From Pseudomonas viridiflava (GTDB taxonomy: Bacteria; Pseudomonadota; Gammaproteobacteria; Pseudomonadales; Pseudomonadaceae): 64,000 nt of DNA. The position numbers and the translations under genes are program-made. Positions 1 through 9,378 of the stretch are shown piece after piece (the first letter of the stretch is position 1; each line of letters opens with the position of its first letter). The notes beneath the pieces are model-generated. The model was not told where the DNA came from, did no database searches, and saw only the letters and a list, made by a program, of their open reading frames with translations. The stretch covers positions 496,001-560,000 of the forward strand of contig NZ_UUON01000004.1 in assembly GCF_900590885.1 (NCBI RefSeq). The letters are read 5' to 3'.

Positions 1-437
1 GCCTGCCGCCGCGCAGCCTGGAGCTGGAAGTCACCGAAACCGGCCTGATGGAAGATATCAGCACCGCCGCCCAACATTTGCTGAGCCTGCGCCGTTCCGG
101 GGCGTTGATCGCCATTGATGACTTCGGCACCGGCTATTCATCCCTGAGCTACCTGAAAAGCCTGCCGCTGGACAAGATCAAGATCGACAAGAGCTTCGTC
201 CAGGACCTGCTCGACGATGACGACGACGCGACCATCGTGCGCGCCATCATCCAACTGGGCAAAAGCCTGGGCATGCAGGTGATTGCCGAAGGCGTGGAAA
301 CCCCGGAACAAGAGGCCTACATCATTTCCGAGGGCTGCCATGAAGGCCAGGGCTATCACTACAGCAAACCCCTGCCGGCGCGGGAGCTGGCGGCCTTTTT
401 GAAGCAGGCCGAGCGCAATAACGCCGCGATTCTGTGA
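1..437 (+). CDS. EAL-domain c-di-GMP phosphodiesterase, C-terminal part
   Basis: The reading frame is open from base 3 and the start lies outside the window, so only about the last 144 residues are seen. They form the second half of an EAL domain, which hydrolyses cyclic di-GMP. Visible motifs are LEVTE near the left edge (metal-binding Glu), DDFGTGYSS, the KIDKSFV lysine/aspartate motif, AEGVET and the G-x-x-x-GQGYHYSKP end. All catalytic motifs in this half look intact, so the enzyme is probably active. Any N-terminal sensor or GGDEF domain cannot be judged. The frame ends at TGA 435-437. Confidence 0.93.
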   Translation, partial: LPPRSLELEVTETGLMEDISTAAQHLLSLRRSGALIAIDDFGTGYSSLSYLKSLPLDKIKIDKSFVQDLLDDDDDATIVRAIIQLGKSLGMQVIAEGVETPEQEAYIISEGCHEGQGYHYSKPLPARELAAFLKQAERNNAAIL

Positions 438-476
438 TCGGGCGAAACAATACTAAATATTTCCCTCGTTTAAACC

Positions 477-506
477 TTTACACAAAATGCAAATCTTTCG
501 CATTAT
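477..506 (+). promoter_or_regulatory. Predicted promoter with overlapping Fur box upstream of imelysin gene
   Basis: A -35-like TTTACA (477-482) and a -10-like CATTAT (501-506) are separated by 18 bp. The 19-bp dyad AATGCAAATCTTTCGCATT (486-504) spans the spacer and -10. It matches the Fur 7-1-7 consensus AATGATAATNATTATCATT at 13 of 18 defined positions. Imelysin-type lipoproteins are often iron-regulated, so Fur repression is plausible. This is read from sequence only; no other sites were scored. Confidence 0.55.
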
Positions 507-564
507 GTCGAAGTTTTTGCGCTCCCCCGCGCGCCCTATCAACAACCGAAGCAGGATGTTCGCC

Positions 565-1908
565 ATGATTCGTATGCCCCTGGCCACCGCCAGTCTGCTG
601 GCCATTGCCATTTCTCTCGCCGGTTGCGGCGAAGGTAAAGACAAGGCCGCAGCGCCACAGGCGCCGACCCCGGCCGCCAGCACTACCGCACCAGCGGCTG
701 CCCCCCCTGCCGGCCAGGTCGACGAAACAGCCGCCAAGGCCGTGGTCGCGCATTACGCAGACATGGTGTTCGCGGTCTACAGCGATGCCGAAACCACCGC
801 AAAAACCCTGCAAACCGCCATCGACGCCTTCCTCGCCAAGCCGAACGACGACACCCTGAAAGCCGCCCGTACCGCCTGGATCGCCGCGCGCGTGCCGTAC
901 CTGCAAAGTGAAGTGTTCCGCTTCGGCAACACCATCATTGATGACTGGGAAGGCCAGGTGAACGCATGGCCGCTGGACGAAGGCCTGATCGACTACGTCG
1001 ACAAGTCCTACGAACACGCCTTGGGTAACCCGGGCGCCACCGCCAACATCATCGCCAACACCGAAGTCCAGGTCGGCGAAGACAAGGTCGACGTCAAAGA
1101 CATCACCCCGGAAAAACTCGCCAGCCTCAATGAGCTGGGCGGTTCCGAGGCCAACGTCGCCACCGGCTACCACGCCATCGAATTCCTGCTCTGGGGCCAG
1201 GACCTGAACGGTACCGGCCCAGGCGCCGGCAACCGCCCTGCGTCGGACTACCTGACCGGCGACGGCGCCACTGGCGGCCACAACGAGCGTCGCCGCGCCT
1301 ACCTGAGCGCCGTGACCCAGCTGCTGGTCAGCGACCTGCAGGAAATGGTCGGCAACTGGAAACCCAACGTCGAAGACAACTACCGCGCCACCCTGGAGGC
1401 AGAACCTGCCACCGACGGCCTGCGCAAAATGTTGTTCGGCATGGGCAGCCTGTCCCTCGGCGAGCTGGCCGGTGAGCGCATGAAGGTGTCCCTGGAAGCC
1501 AACTCGCCGGAAGACGAGCAGGACTGCTTCAGCGACAACACCCACAACTCGCACTTCTACGACGCCAAGGGCATCCGTAACGTCTACCTGGGCGAATACA
1601 CCCGCGTCGACGGTACCAAGATGACCGGCGCCAGCCTGTCGTCCCTGGTGGCCAAGGCCGACCCGGCTGCCGACACCGCGTTGAAAGCCGACCTGGCTGC
1701 GACTGAAGCGAAGATCCAGGTCATGGTTGACCACGCCAACAAGGGTGAGCACTACGACCAGCTGATCGCCGCCGGTAACGATGCGGGCAACCAGATCGTG
1801 CGTGACGCCATCGCCTCGCTGGTCAAGCAGACCGGTTCGATCGAAGCGGCTGCCGGCAAACTGGGTATCAGCGACCTGAACCCGGATAACGCTGATCACG
1901 AGTTCTGA
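565..1908 (+). CDS. Imelysin-family (IrpA-like) periplasmic lipoprotein
   Basis: 447 residues. The N terminus is a lipoprotein signal with lipobox LAGC, so the protein should be lipid-anchored facing the periplasm. A low-complexity Ala/Pro/Thr linker follows, then an imelysin domain with the family motif GxHxxE (GYHAIEFLLWGQD). Family members are linked to iron uptake or metal handling; substrate and mechanism are not settled. ATG 565 is chosen because AGCAGG lies at a good distance and the signal peptide begins there. The upstream ATG 487 would place the predicted promoter and Fur box inside the gene. The gene ends in a strong terminator and stands alone: no cytochrome-type or second imelysin gene follows, as is common in relatives. 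Confidence 0.88.
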   Translation: MIRMPLATASLLAIAISLAGCGEGKDKAAAPQAPTPAASTTAPAAAPPAGQVDETAAKAVVAHYADMVFAVYSDAETTAKTLQTAIDAFLAKPNDDTLKAARTAWIAARVPYLQSEVFRFGNTIIDDWEGQVNAWPLDEGLIDYVDKSYEHALGNPGATANIIANTEVQVGEDKVDVKDITPEKLASLNELGGSEANVATGYHAIEFLLWGQDLNGTGPGAGNRPASDYLTGDGATGGHNERRRAYLSAVTQLLVSDLQEMVGNWKPNVEDNYRATLEAEPATDGLRKMLFGMGSLSLGELAGERMKVSLEANSPEDEQDCFSDNTHNSHFYDAKGIRNVYLGEYTRVDGTKMTGASLSSLVAKADPAADTALKADLAATEAKIQVMVDHANKGEHYDQLIAAGNDAGNQIVRDAIASLVKQTGSIEAAAGKLGISDLNPDNADHEF

Positions 1909-1927
1909 TCCGTAGCGCCATGCGTGA

Positions 1928-1957
1928 AAATGCCCCGCCTGGTCGGGGCATTTTTTT
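1928..1957 (+). terminator. Rho-independent terminator of imelysin gene
   Basis: The stem TGCCCCG / CGGGGCA (1931-1937 / 1944-1950) with a six-base loop is followed by seven T. It starts about 20 bp after the stop codon. Confidence 0.9.
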
Positions 1958-1976
1958 GCCTGTCTGTCCGTCTTTT

Positions 1977-4900
1977 TCACACACGGATGATGAAGATGCT
2001 CGGGGTGCCCCCCGCAAGCGTGCGGTTAATGCCCCCTACCAACGGGACCAAGTTATTGCTCGCCCGCGCCGCGCCCACCTGGGCACGCAATGGGGCATCC
2101 ATGAGTAACGCACTGGGTGCATGGGCCTCGCTTCGCCTGACTACACTGCCGCTGGCTCTCTGCAACTGCAGCCAGTACAACGCCTCACCTGCCGGCCGCC
2201 GGAACAGCAATTCGCTCGGCATGGCATAGCTGGCGATGACTTCATAGCCATCACGGGTCAATACCGTGCTCATCAGGGTCTTGAGCGATGCCCTGCTGCC
2301 GGAATCTACCGCATGCTGCAACGGCAGCCAGATGCGCTCTGTGCGATAGGTCATTTGCGTGAACTGCCCTGGCCCGTTGTCCAGCCACCAGCCGCCACCG
2401 ATCGCACTCGGCGGCGTGCGCAGCAACGTCAGCGGCTCGCCCAGGCTATCCAGGCCCGGTGCCGACGCCTGGCGCCACTGCCGCAAGGTCTGCTGCATCA
2501 CATCAATGCCCCGGGCAGTGAGCCCGCTTGGGTTAGCCCGATTGAACAGCGCCCGCGCGATGTCGACCACGCTGGCCGCCGTCACCATAGAGAAGGCTTC
2601 GGCAATCGAGGAAGACAGGGGCTTTTGGAACGGCATCTCGACGCTATTGACCCAGCGCGCATCCCCCCCGGCGAAGGTCGCCCTGCGCGGCTGGTCAAAC
2701 AGATCCCGCCTGAGCATCAGCTCGAATTGCTCATAGGTGGCGAGCGACTGAGAGGCGTCGCGCATGAACACCACATTGGGATCGGGACGCGAACGCACAC
2801 CCGAAGCCAGGACCGGAAAATACTGCTGATCGATCAGGATGTATTCGCTGCCGATCAGCTCTGCCGGCCCGGCGATGCGCTGATAAAGGCCCTGATCGGC
2901 GTGCTGGAGCCGCAGTTGGGCGGGATCAATGGTTTGCCCCCAATCGGCGAATCGCTCCAGCGGCGCCCGCACGCGTGCGGCCTGGTGGGGGCCGGGCGCC
3001 GGGTCAATCGGTATCAGGGCCTGGCCGGGTAAGTCGCCGCCTCGGACACGCGCCAACAAACGTTCGGGCAACACCATCAGGTAGGGATGGAACCCATCAA
3101 GCGGCATGCCCGCCCTCAGGGCGTGAACCAGGCTCAACTCGAATTCCAGTTCGCGCCCGCGTGGAAAGTTGAACGAATCGAACACCCGTCTTGCCTGGCT
3201 CTCGTCAAGAAAAGGATAGAGCGTCATCAACTCGTCTTTGGGTGACACGCCACCCCTCAACCCCCTGCCGGGATGGGAGCCGACCTCCCAGCGCCCTTGC
3301 GGGTCCTGGCGGATCGGGTCATGGTGATAGCGATGCGGTTTACGCACGTCGCGGATGCGCCAGGCCTGCTCGCCGCCATCATCGAGGATCGAGAACCAGT
3401 GGTTCCTTTCGTTCAGAAAATACTGGCGAGGCCCACCGGTGCCGGAAGGTTTGTAATAAATGCCCTTGCCATTCCAGCCAGGCAACTCCAGCAGCCCGTC
3501 GGGCATTTTTTTCAGGCCCATCTGCGGGTTCAACCCACGAAACGACCGGCCAGGGCGCGGTGCACCGGCGTGAACGCCAATCACACCATCGACCAGCGCA
3601 CCGGTGAACTCACCCAAGGCGCGTACCAGATAATGCGCCGCTTCGTCGCGGTCCCCCAGGCTGGCGGCGTCGACGGCGGAAAATACCGAGAACAGGCTCC
3701 TGGCCAGGCCAATGGGAAGCATGACCCACACCGGCAGCACCAGGGTCGCAATATCCAGGGCGACAGTAGCCAGCGTGGTGGCGGTTTCGATGTCCGTTTC
3801 GCCGGTGGTAGTGGACTGGGCCGCCGCATTGTTGATCGCGAAGTTGGCCTCCACCTCATAGGCCTCGTCGAAAAGGTTATCGGCGATCCTGGGCATCTGC
3901 GCCATGGTGTAGGCGCCACGCCCGTGCAAAATCGAGCGGATGCGTTTTTGCTGCGCCAGCTCTACGCGGCCCACCAGGTAGTCGCGCCAGGAACTGTTGA
4001 AAATGAAACCACTGAACAGTCGATCACCGGAAAACTCATGAAACACCCGCCCCCCGGGCGCTTGCGGCGCGTACACCACGGTCGACTGGACGCCTGCAGA
4101 CGCCGTGCGAAACAGCCACACACCGCGCACCCGCTCCCCTCGCAACTTCAGGCCTTGCACCAGAATCCGATGCCCTTCGACGGTCTCACGCCGGTCGGTG
4201 TCCTCAGGCTGGTCGAGCACCACCCGCACCCAATTGAACCCCCGGTGCGCCCGGTCCGGTTGAAAGTCCCCGGCGATTTTCGCTTCAAGCGCATCCAGCC
4301 GCACTTGCTGTGCCAGGTAGCGGCTGAAGTTACTTCGCAGGGCCATTGCATCGGCCGAGGTGACCAAGCGATCCTTCAACAGAGTTTCATAGCTGTTACC
4401 GACATTGGCGGTACGCACCAGGTCTTTTACCTGCCCAGCGTTCAGGGCCGTATAGGGCGCCCCTGCGGGGTCGGTCAGCCGCGAGAAGTGGGTGAAGTTG
4501 AGGTCCAGCCCTCCGACATTTTCAAGGGCCAGCTCGGTCAGGCTGCGTTTGCGCTGATGGTAGAGCGGTGCACCCGACTCACGAATGCCAGGCCCGGGAG
4601 CGCCCGGCACGAACGGCGCGGTCGGCACACGCGGCTCTTTGGTGTGGATCACGATGGTGTCCGGATCGGCGTGCAAGCCAAATTGCGTCTCAAGCAGCAC
4701 GCGCAGTTGCTCATGGCTGTAGGCAAGCAACACGCTTCTATCACTGAACTGAGCGAAGGACGGCAGCCCCTCGCACTCGCTCAGATTTGCCAGTTCGTCG
4801 CAGTACGTTCGGATCGCCGCTTGCCAGGCCAGTCGGTCGGTGTTGCTGGCGTTCTCAAGAAAGACCTTGAGCTGAGCCTGCCCACGTTTTCTGAAACGTG

Positions 4901-6107
4901 CCGACAGGATAGAGCTGGCATCGAACACCCGCTCCAGGTCGGTGACCCGATCCAGACTGTGGGGCAACCCCGAACGGTCCGCCTGCACGGGCAGCGCCTG
5001 GTAGCGGGCGACGGTCGCGATGAAATCCTCTTGCAGCTTGGCGCATTGGTCTTCAATGGAGTGGCTGAACGGCGAGTCCAGCCACTCCAGGTAGCTGAAC
5101 TGTTCGCTCGACCGACCTTCGCGGTGCAAGGCCAGCCCCTGTGGCTGGTGTTTGTCTGCCATCAACGCCAGGAGGCGGGTGAACTCCACGGGATGGTTCA
5201 AGCGGCGGTGCAGTTCCCGGTCAAGGCTGGCCAGGGCGTCGAACTCCTCCAGGCCGCCTTCGGGGGTGAACAGCAGCACGCCCCCCAGGTGGGTGGTCGC
5301 GTCAACCGGGCGCACCTGGGGTTCGGCAGGCACCTCGGCCACAAAGCGCACCTGCGCGTCCTCGGGATCGCGGGCGGTCAAGATAAACGCCCCGTACAGT
5401 GCCGCGCCTTTGAGCGCCAGGCCATAGACACAGGGTTTATAGCTCTCGAAGGCCCGGCGTGACTGTGCACTGGGATAGCGCGAGACTTTCTTGAACAGCG
5501 CTTCACCCGCAGCCGTGAGCACTTCATCGTTCCTGAGCAAGGCCACTTCGGCGTGCAGTTGTTTGATGCGTGTATCAACCAGCGCCTGCCTGCGGGTGCG
5601 CGCACCGTTCAACCGCTGCGGCGGCTGCTCCCAATATGCGTGCAAAAAGGCCTCATAGTGCGAGGACAGGTGCGTGGCCAGGCGATCGACAAACCCATCG
5701 AACGCCTGGGCGGTCAGCGCGGGCACGGGTTGCGGATCGCCGCCTTGGTCGGGCGCGCGCAAGAACAGGGTGTCGCGGCTGGCGTAGGTCGCCGCCTGGC
5801 CGGCCACGATGCGCTGCACCACGGCATCCAGCAGCGTCGGCGGCAAGGGCATCTCAGCCGTGGTTTCCGGCAGCCGTTCGCGGGACTGAACGTAGCTCTT
5901 GCGAACCGGTAGCCGAGGCGTCAGCGCGCTGAAATGCTGATCGAACTGGGCCTGTACAAAGGCCTCGAACCCGGGCTGCTGGGCCAGCAATTCCATGACC
6001 TGGAGATTGAGCCGCCACAGTTTCTGGGTCAGGGCTATTTGTGAGGGGCGGTCATGGGCGACCAGACGCCGGATCAGCGGCGTATCGGTTATATATTCAA
6101 ACGGCAT
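1977..6107 (-). CDS. Large DUF6543 / dermonecrotic-toxin-domain-like protein
   Basis: 1376 residues with no signal peptide. The N-terminal half resembles the large Pseudomonas proteins annotated as DUF6543 or dermonecrotic toxin domain, starting with a conserved-looking pattern (MPFEYITDTPLIRRLVAHDRPS). A hydrophobic stretch near residues 775-810 (LDIATLVLPVWVMLPIGLARSL) could insert in a membrane. The rest is soluble and rich in Arg, Leu and Pro. The family is thought of as toxins or effectors delivered by secretion systems, but no catalytic motif or immunity gene is recognised here. The gene is single, with an imelysin gene convergent on one side and divergent trkH on the other. Family assignment is by pattern memory; function is inference. 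Confidence 0.7.
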   Translation of the reverse strand: MPFEYITDTPLIRRLVAHDRPSQIALTQKLWRLNLQVMELLAQQPGFEAFVQAQFDQHFSALTPRLPVRKSYVQSRERLPETTAEMPLPPTLLDAVVQRIVAGQAATYASRDTLFLRAPDQGGDPQPVPALTAQAFDGFVDRLATHLSSHYEAFLHAYWEQPPQRLNGARTRRQALVDTRIKQLHAEVALLRNDEVLTAAGEALFKKVSRYPSAQSRRAFESYKPCVYGLALKGAALYGAFILTARDPEDAQVRFVAEVPAEPQVRPVDATTHLGGVLLFTPEGGLEEFDALASLDRELHRRLNHPVEFTRLLALMADKHQPQGLALHREGRSSEQFSYLEWLDSPFSHSIEDQCAKLQEDFIATVARYQALPVQADRSGLPHSLDRVTDLERVFDASSILSARFRKRGQAQLKVFLENASNTDRLAWQAAIRTYCDELANLSECEGLPSFAQFSDRSVLLAYSHEQLRVLLETQFGLHADPDTIVIHTKEPRVPTAPFVPGAPGPGIRESGAPLYHQRKRSLTELALENVGGLDLNFTHFSRLTDPAGAPYTALNAGQVKDLVRTANVGNSYETLLKDRLVTSADAMALRSNFSRYLAQQVRLDALEAKIAGDFQPDRAHRGFNWVRVVLDQPEDTDRRETVEGHRILVQGLKLRGERVRGVWLFRTASAGVQSTVVYAPQAPGGRVFHEFSGDRLFSGFIFNSSWRDYLVGRVELAQQKRIRSILHGRGAYTMAQMPRIADNLFDEAYEVEANFAINNAAAQSTTTGETDIETATTLATVALDIATLVLPVWVMLPIGLARSLFSVFSAVDAASLGDRDEAAHYLVRALGEFTGALVDGVIGVHAGAPRPGRSFRGLNPQMGLKKMPDGLLELPGWNGKGIYYKPSGTGGPRQYFLNERNHWFSILDDGGEQAWRIRDVRKPHRYHHDPIRQDPQGRWEVGSHPGRGLRGGVSPKDELMTLYPFLDESQARRVFDSFNFPRGRELEFELSLVHALRAGMPLDGFHPYLMVLPERLLARVRGGDLPGQALIPIDPAPGPHQAARVRAPLERFADWGQTIDPAQLRLQHADQGLYQRIAGPAELIGSEYILIDQQYFPVLASGVRSRPDPNVVFMRDASQSLATYEQFELMLRRDLFDQPRRATFAGGDARWVNSVEMPFQKPLSSSIAEAFSMVTAASVVDIARALFNRANPSGLTARGIDVMQQTLRQWRQASAPGLDSLGEPLTLLRTPPSAIGGGWWLDNGPGQFTQMTYRTERIWLPLQHAVDSGSRASLKTLMSTVLTRDGYEVIASYAMPSELLFRRPAGEALYWLQLQRASGSVVRRSEAHAPSALLMDAPLRAQVGAARASNNLVPLVGGINRTLAGGTPSIFIIRV

Positions 6108-6278
6108 GGTGGTTCTCTAGAACAAGTCAGAAGCCCCATGCTGAAGAACCGAACGACTGCGCGTGCTTTATACATATGTGGGCATACACCGCCAGAATCC
6201 GCAGGTACGCGCCACACCGGTTTACATGCCCCACACCCCGGGTAGAATGGCGCCTCTGCCCTATCTCGAGCGAACTTC

Positions 6279-7733
6279 ATGGCGTTGCCGACCCTGCGCA
6301 TCATCGGTTTCATCATCGGCATCTTCCTGATCACCCTCGCGATCGCCATGGTCGTGCCCATGGCCACCCTGGTGATCTTCGAACGCACCAGCGATTTGCC
6401 GTCGTTCCTGTGGGCCAGCCTGATCACCTTTATCGCCGGCCTGGCCCTGGTGATTCCCGGCCGCCCCGAGCACGTGCACCTGCGCCCTCGGGACATGTAC
6501 CTGCTGACCGTCACCAGCTGGGTGGTGGTGTGCGTGTTCGCCGCGCTGCCGTTTTTGCTGACCCAGCACATCAGCTACACCGACTCGTTTTTTGAAAGCA
6601 TGTCCGGCATCACCGCCACCGGCTCCACGGTGTTGAGCGGCCTGGACACGATGTCGCCGGGTATTCTGATGTGGCGCTCGCTGCTGCACTGGCTTGGTGG
6701 CATCGGCTTTATCGGCATGGCGGTGGCGATCCTGCCGCTGCTGCGCATTGGTGGCATGCGCCTGTTCCAGACCGAATCCTCGGACCGCTCGGAGAAGGTC
6801 ATGCCGCGCTCGCACATGGTGGCGCGGCTGATCGTGGCTGCCTATGTGGGCATCACCATCCTCGGCAGCCTGGCGTTCTGGTGGGCCGGCATGGGCCTGT
6901 TCGATGCGATCAACCATGCGATGTCGGCGATTTCCACCGGCGGGTTCTCCACCTCCGATGAATCCCTGGCCCACTGGAAACAACCGGCGGTGCACTGGGT
7001 GGCGGTGGTGGTGATGATCCTCGGCAGCCTGCCGTTCACCCTGTATGTGGCGACCTTGCGCGGCAACCGCCGGGCCTTGCTGCGGGATCAGCAGGTGCAG
7101 GGCCTGCTCGGTTTGCTGCTGGTGACCTGGCTGGTGCTCGGCACCTGGTACTGGTGGACCACCAACCTGCACTGGCTGGACGCCTTGCGCCATGTGGCGT
7201 TGAACGTGACGTCGGTGGTCACCACCACCGGTTTTGCGCTGGGGGACTACAGCCTGTGGGGCAACTTCTCACTGATGCTGTTTTTCTACCTGGGCTTTAT
7301 CGGCGGCTGCTCGGGGTCGACGGCCGGCGGGATCAAGATCTTCCGCTTCCAGGTCGCCTATATCCTGCTCAAGGCCAACTTGAACCAGCTGATTCACCCG
7401 CGCGCGGTGATCAAGCAGAAGTACAACGGCCACCGCCTCGACGAAGAGATCGTGCGGTCGATCCTGACCTTCTCGTTTTTCTTTGCGATCACCATCTGCG
7501 CCATCGCCCTGGCCCTGTCGCTGCTGGGCCTGGACTGGATGACCGCGCTGACCGGCGCCGCCAGCACCGTGTCCGGCGTCGGCCCGGGCCTGGGCGAAAC
7601 CATCGGCCCGGCGGGCAACTTCTCCACGTTGCCAGACGCCGCCAAGTGGATTCTGTCGCTGGGCATGCTGCTGGGCCGGCTGGAGATCATTACAGTCTTT
7701 GTTCTGTGCATTCCGGCGTTTTGGCGTCACTGA
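6279..7733 (+). CDS. trkH: Trk-type potassium uptake transmembrane protein TrkH
   Basis: 484 residues, integral inner-membrane subunit of the low-affinity Trk K+ uptake system, which works with cytosolic TrkA (not in this window). Four pore-loop filter segments are visible in order: ITATGST near residue 112, ISTGGFS near 219, TTTGFA near 315 and STVSGVGPG near 430. The length matches Pseudomonas TrkH. The start has only a modest ribosome site. The last 44 bp overlap the convergent AraC-type gene, so the two transcripts are complementary at their 3' ends. Confidence 0.95.
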   Translation: MALPTLRIIGFIIGIFLITLAIAMVVPMATLVIFERTSDLPSFLWASLITFIAGLALVIPGRPEHVHLRPRDMYLLTVTSWVVVCVFAALPFLLTQHISYTDSFFESMSGITATGSTVLSGLDTMSPGILMWRSLLHWLGGIGFIGMAVAILPLLRIGGMRLFQTESSDRSEKVMPRSHMVARLIVAAYVGITILGSLAFWWAGMGLFDAINHAMSAISTGGFSTSDESLAHWKQPAVHWVAVVVMILGSLPFTLYVATLRGNRRALLRDQQVQGLLGLLLVTWLVLGTWYWWTTNLHWLDALRHVALNVTSVVTTTGFALGDYSLWGNFSLMLFFYLGFIGGCSGSTAGGIKIFRFQVAYILLKANLNQLIHPRAVIKQKYNGHRLDEEIVRSILTFSFFFAITICAIALALSLLGLDWMTALTGAASTVSGVGPGLGETIGPAGNFSTLPDAAKWILSLGMLLGRLEIITVFVLCIPAFWRH

Positions 7734-8748
7734 CCGCCGAGGCTTCGAGCAGCCGCGCCCGGTATTCGCCGGGCGTGGCATCGAACCAGCGGCGAAACGC
7801 GCGGAAGAAATTGCTCGGGTCGGCAAACCCCAACAGATAGGCAATCTCCAGCAGGGTCATGCTCGGCTGGGCCAGGTATTGCTCGGCCAGCTCGCGGCGG
7901 GTGTCGTCCAGAAGGGTCTGGAAACTGGTGCCCTCCTCCTGCAAACGCCGCTGCAAGGTGCGCTGAGACAGGTGCAGGGTCTGGGCCACCACTTCGCGCT
8001 TGGGCTCGCCCTGGGGCAACAGGCGGCACAACACTTGGCGCGCCTTGTGGGTCACTCGGCTTTCAGAAAACCGCGCCAGGTATTCGCCGGCAAACCGATC
8101 ATGCAGCAGCGCCATGGCCTCGTTGGCGGTGGGCAACGGCGCGTCCATGTCGGCCCGTTCGAAAATCAGCGCGTCATAGGGCGCATTGAATTCCAGGGGC
8201 GCATGGAAGGCTTGTTTGTAGGGCGCAAGGTCTGTCGGCTGCTCACCTTGCAACAACACTTTGCGCGGGTGCAGAGTGCGCCCGGTCAGCCAGCCGCACA
8301 GCGCCAAGGCGCTGGCCAGGGAGGCCTCGGCGCTTTGCCGGGTGGGTGGGAGATAGTCGCCATGCACCGTCAGAATCAGCGCATAGCCTTCGGGTAACAG
8401 GCGAAAACTCAGGTCGGCGCTTTCGGCAATGATGCGCTGGTAGCGCACCAGCCGCATGAAGCCTTCGGCCAGGGTGTTGCTGGACATCAGCGCATAACCG
8501 GCCACATGAAACGACGCCGGGCGCACCACCTTGCCCATGTTCAGGCCAATCGCCGGGTTGCCCGACAACTCCACCGCCCGCTGCCACAGCCGGGTCATGG
8601 AGTCCTGTGGGAAGCGCGCATCGGGGTCGTTCAGCGCCGCGTAGTCCAGGCCAAGCTGCTTGAACAGGGCGCGGCAATCCAGGCCGTCCATTTCCAATGC
8701 CTTGACGATACCCATTGCCCAGCTTGCAGAAGTTGTTCGTTCGCTCAT
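7690..8748 (-). CDS. AraC-family transcriptional regulator (Arabinose_bd type)
   Basis: 352 residues. The N-terminal two thirds fit the AraC arabinose-binding-like sensor domain seen in OruR/ArgR-like Pseudomonas regulators. The C-terminal ~100 residues are an AraC double helix-turn-helix: VVAQTLHLSQRTLQRRLQEE is the first HTH, and the second carries the signature IAYLLGFADPSNFFRAFRRW. The ligand is unknown. It is convergent with trkH (44-bp overlap) and divergent from the Mpo1-like gene, which it might control; that link is guesswork. Confidence 0.92.
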   Translation of the reverse strand: MSERTTSASWAMGIVKALEMDGLDCRALFKQLGLDYAALNDPDARFPQDSMTRLWQRAVELSGNPAIGLNMGKVVRPASFHVAGYALMSSNTLAEGFMRLVRYQRIIAESADLSFRLLPEGYALILTVHGDYLPPTRQSAEASLASALALCGWLTGRTLHPRKVLLQGEQPTDLAPYKQAFHAPLEFNAPYDALIFERADMDAPLPTANEAMALLHDRFAGEYLARFSESRVTHKARQVLCRLLPQGEPKREVVAQTLHLSQRTLQRRLQEEGTSFQTLLDDTRRELAEQYLAQPSMTLLEIAYLLGFADPSNFFRAFRRWFDATPGEYRARLLEASAVSDAKTPECTEQRL

Positions 8749-8908
8749 GGCGTCTTCTTAATAAAGCAGGCTCAAACGGCAGCCAGGAAGCCAAGGATAC
8801 TAAAGTGGCATCTATTGTCACTGGCTGTTACCACTGATCACTCTAGACTCAAATAAGCTCCCCGCCGAACATCTGTTGGGCGGCACAACAAGCAAAGGGC
8901 CGGTCGTC

Positions 8909-9220
8909 GTGGAAAATATCAAGCGATTCAACAGCTTCGCCGAGTTCTACCCTTTCTACCTGGCGGAACACGCCAACAGTACCTGCCGCCGCCTGCATTT
9001 TATCGGCACCACGCTGGTGATCGGCATTCTGGCGTACGCCATCGGCAGAGGGTCATTGGGCTTGCTGCTGGCCGTGCCGATTGCCGGTTACAGCTTTGCC
9101 TGGATCGGGCACTTCTTCTTCGAAAAGAACCGGCCGGCGACCTTTCAGCACCCGTTCTACAGCTTGCTGGGTGACTTTGTGATGTACCGCGACATGATCC
9201 TGGGCAAGGTGCCGTTTTGA
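8909..9220 (+). CDS. Mpo1-like / DUF962 membrane protein
   Basis: 103 residues from GTG 8909, preceded by AAAGGG at about 9 bp; a TTG at 8876 in the same frame is less likely. Two hydrophobic segments flank a polar turn, and the pattern FAEFYPFYLAEHAN...RRLHFIGT...GHFFFEKNRPATFQHPFYSLLGDFVMY matches DUF962. Yeast Mpo1 of this family is an Fe-dependent dioxygenase of 2-hydroxy fatty acids, and the conserved histidines (LAEH, RLHF, GHFFFE, FQHP) are present here. The bacterial substrate is unknown. Confidence 0.88.
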   Translation: MENIKRFNSFAEFYPFYLAEHANSTCRRLHFIGTTLVIGILAYAIGRGSLGLLLAVPIAGYSFAWIGHFFFEKNRPATFQHPFYSLLGDFVMYRDMILGKVPF

Positions 9221-9378
9221 GGTGTGACCTCTTGTCACTTGTGTAAAAAATGAAAATTCCTGCATTCGTCGACATAAAATTCTTTTTGTCATTTTCAGTG
9301 CTGTATCCTGCCAAGGCTTTTTGAGAGCGCGCAATCACACTGCGATTGAAAAAACAGACCTTGCGAGGAGCGACGACG

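Noticed and set aside
487..564. Upstream ATG 487 as start of the imelysin lipoprotein
   Set aside because: It would place 26 extra residues before the signal peptide and bury the -10 and Fur-box candidate in coding sequence; ATG 565 has the ribosome site.
478..1980. 500-codon antisense frame over the imelysin gene
   Set aside because: Shadow of the coding strand; no ribosome site or domain.
3273..5462. 729-codon plus-strand frame inside the DUF6543 gene
   Set aside because: Product has shadow composition (Gln/Arg/Val/His-rich) and no domain; the minus-strand frame is continuous over 4.1 kb and fits a known family style.
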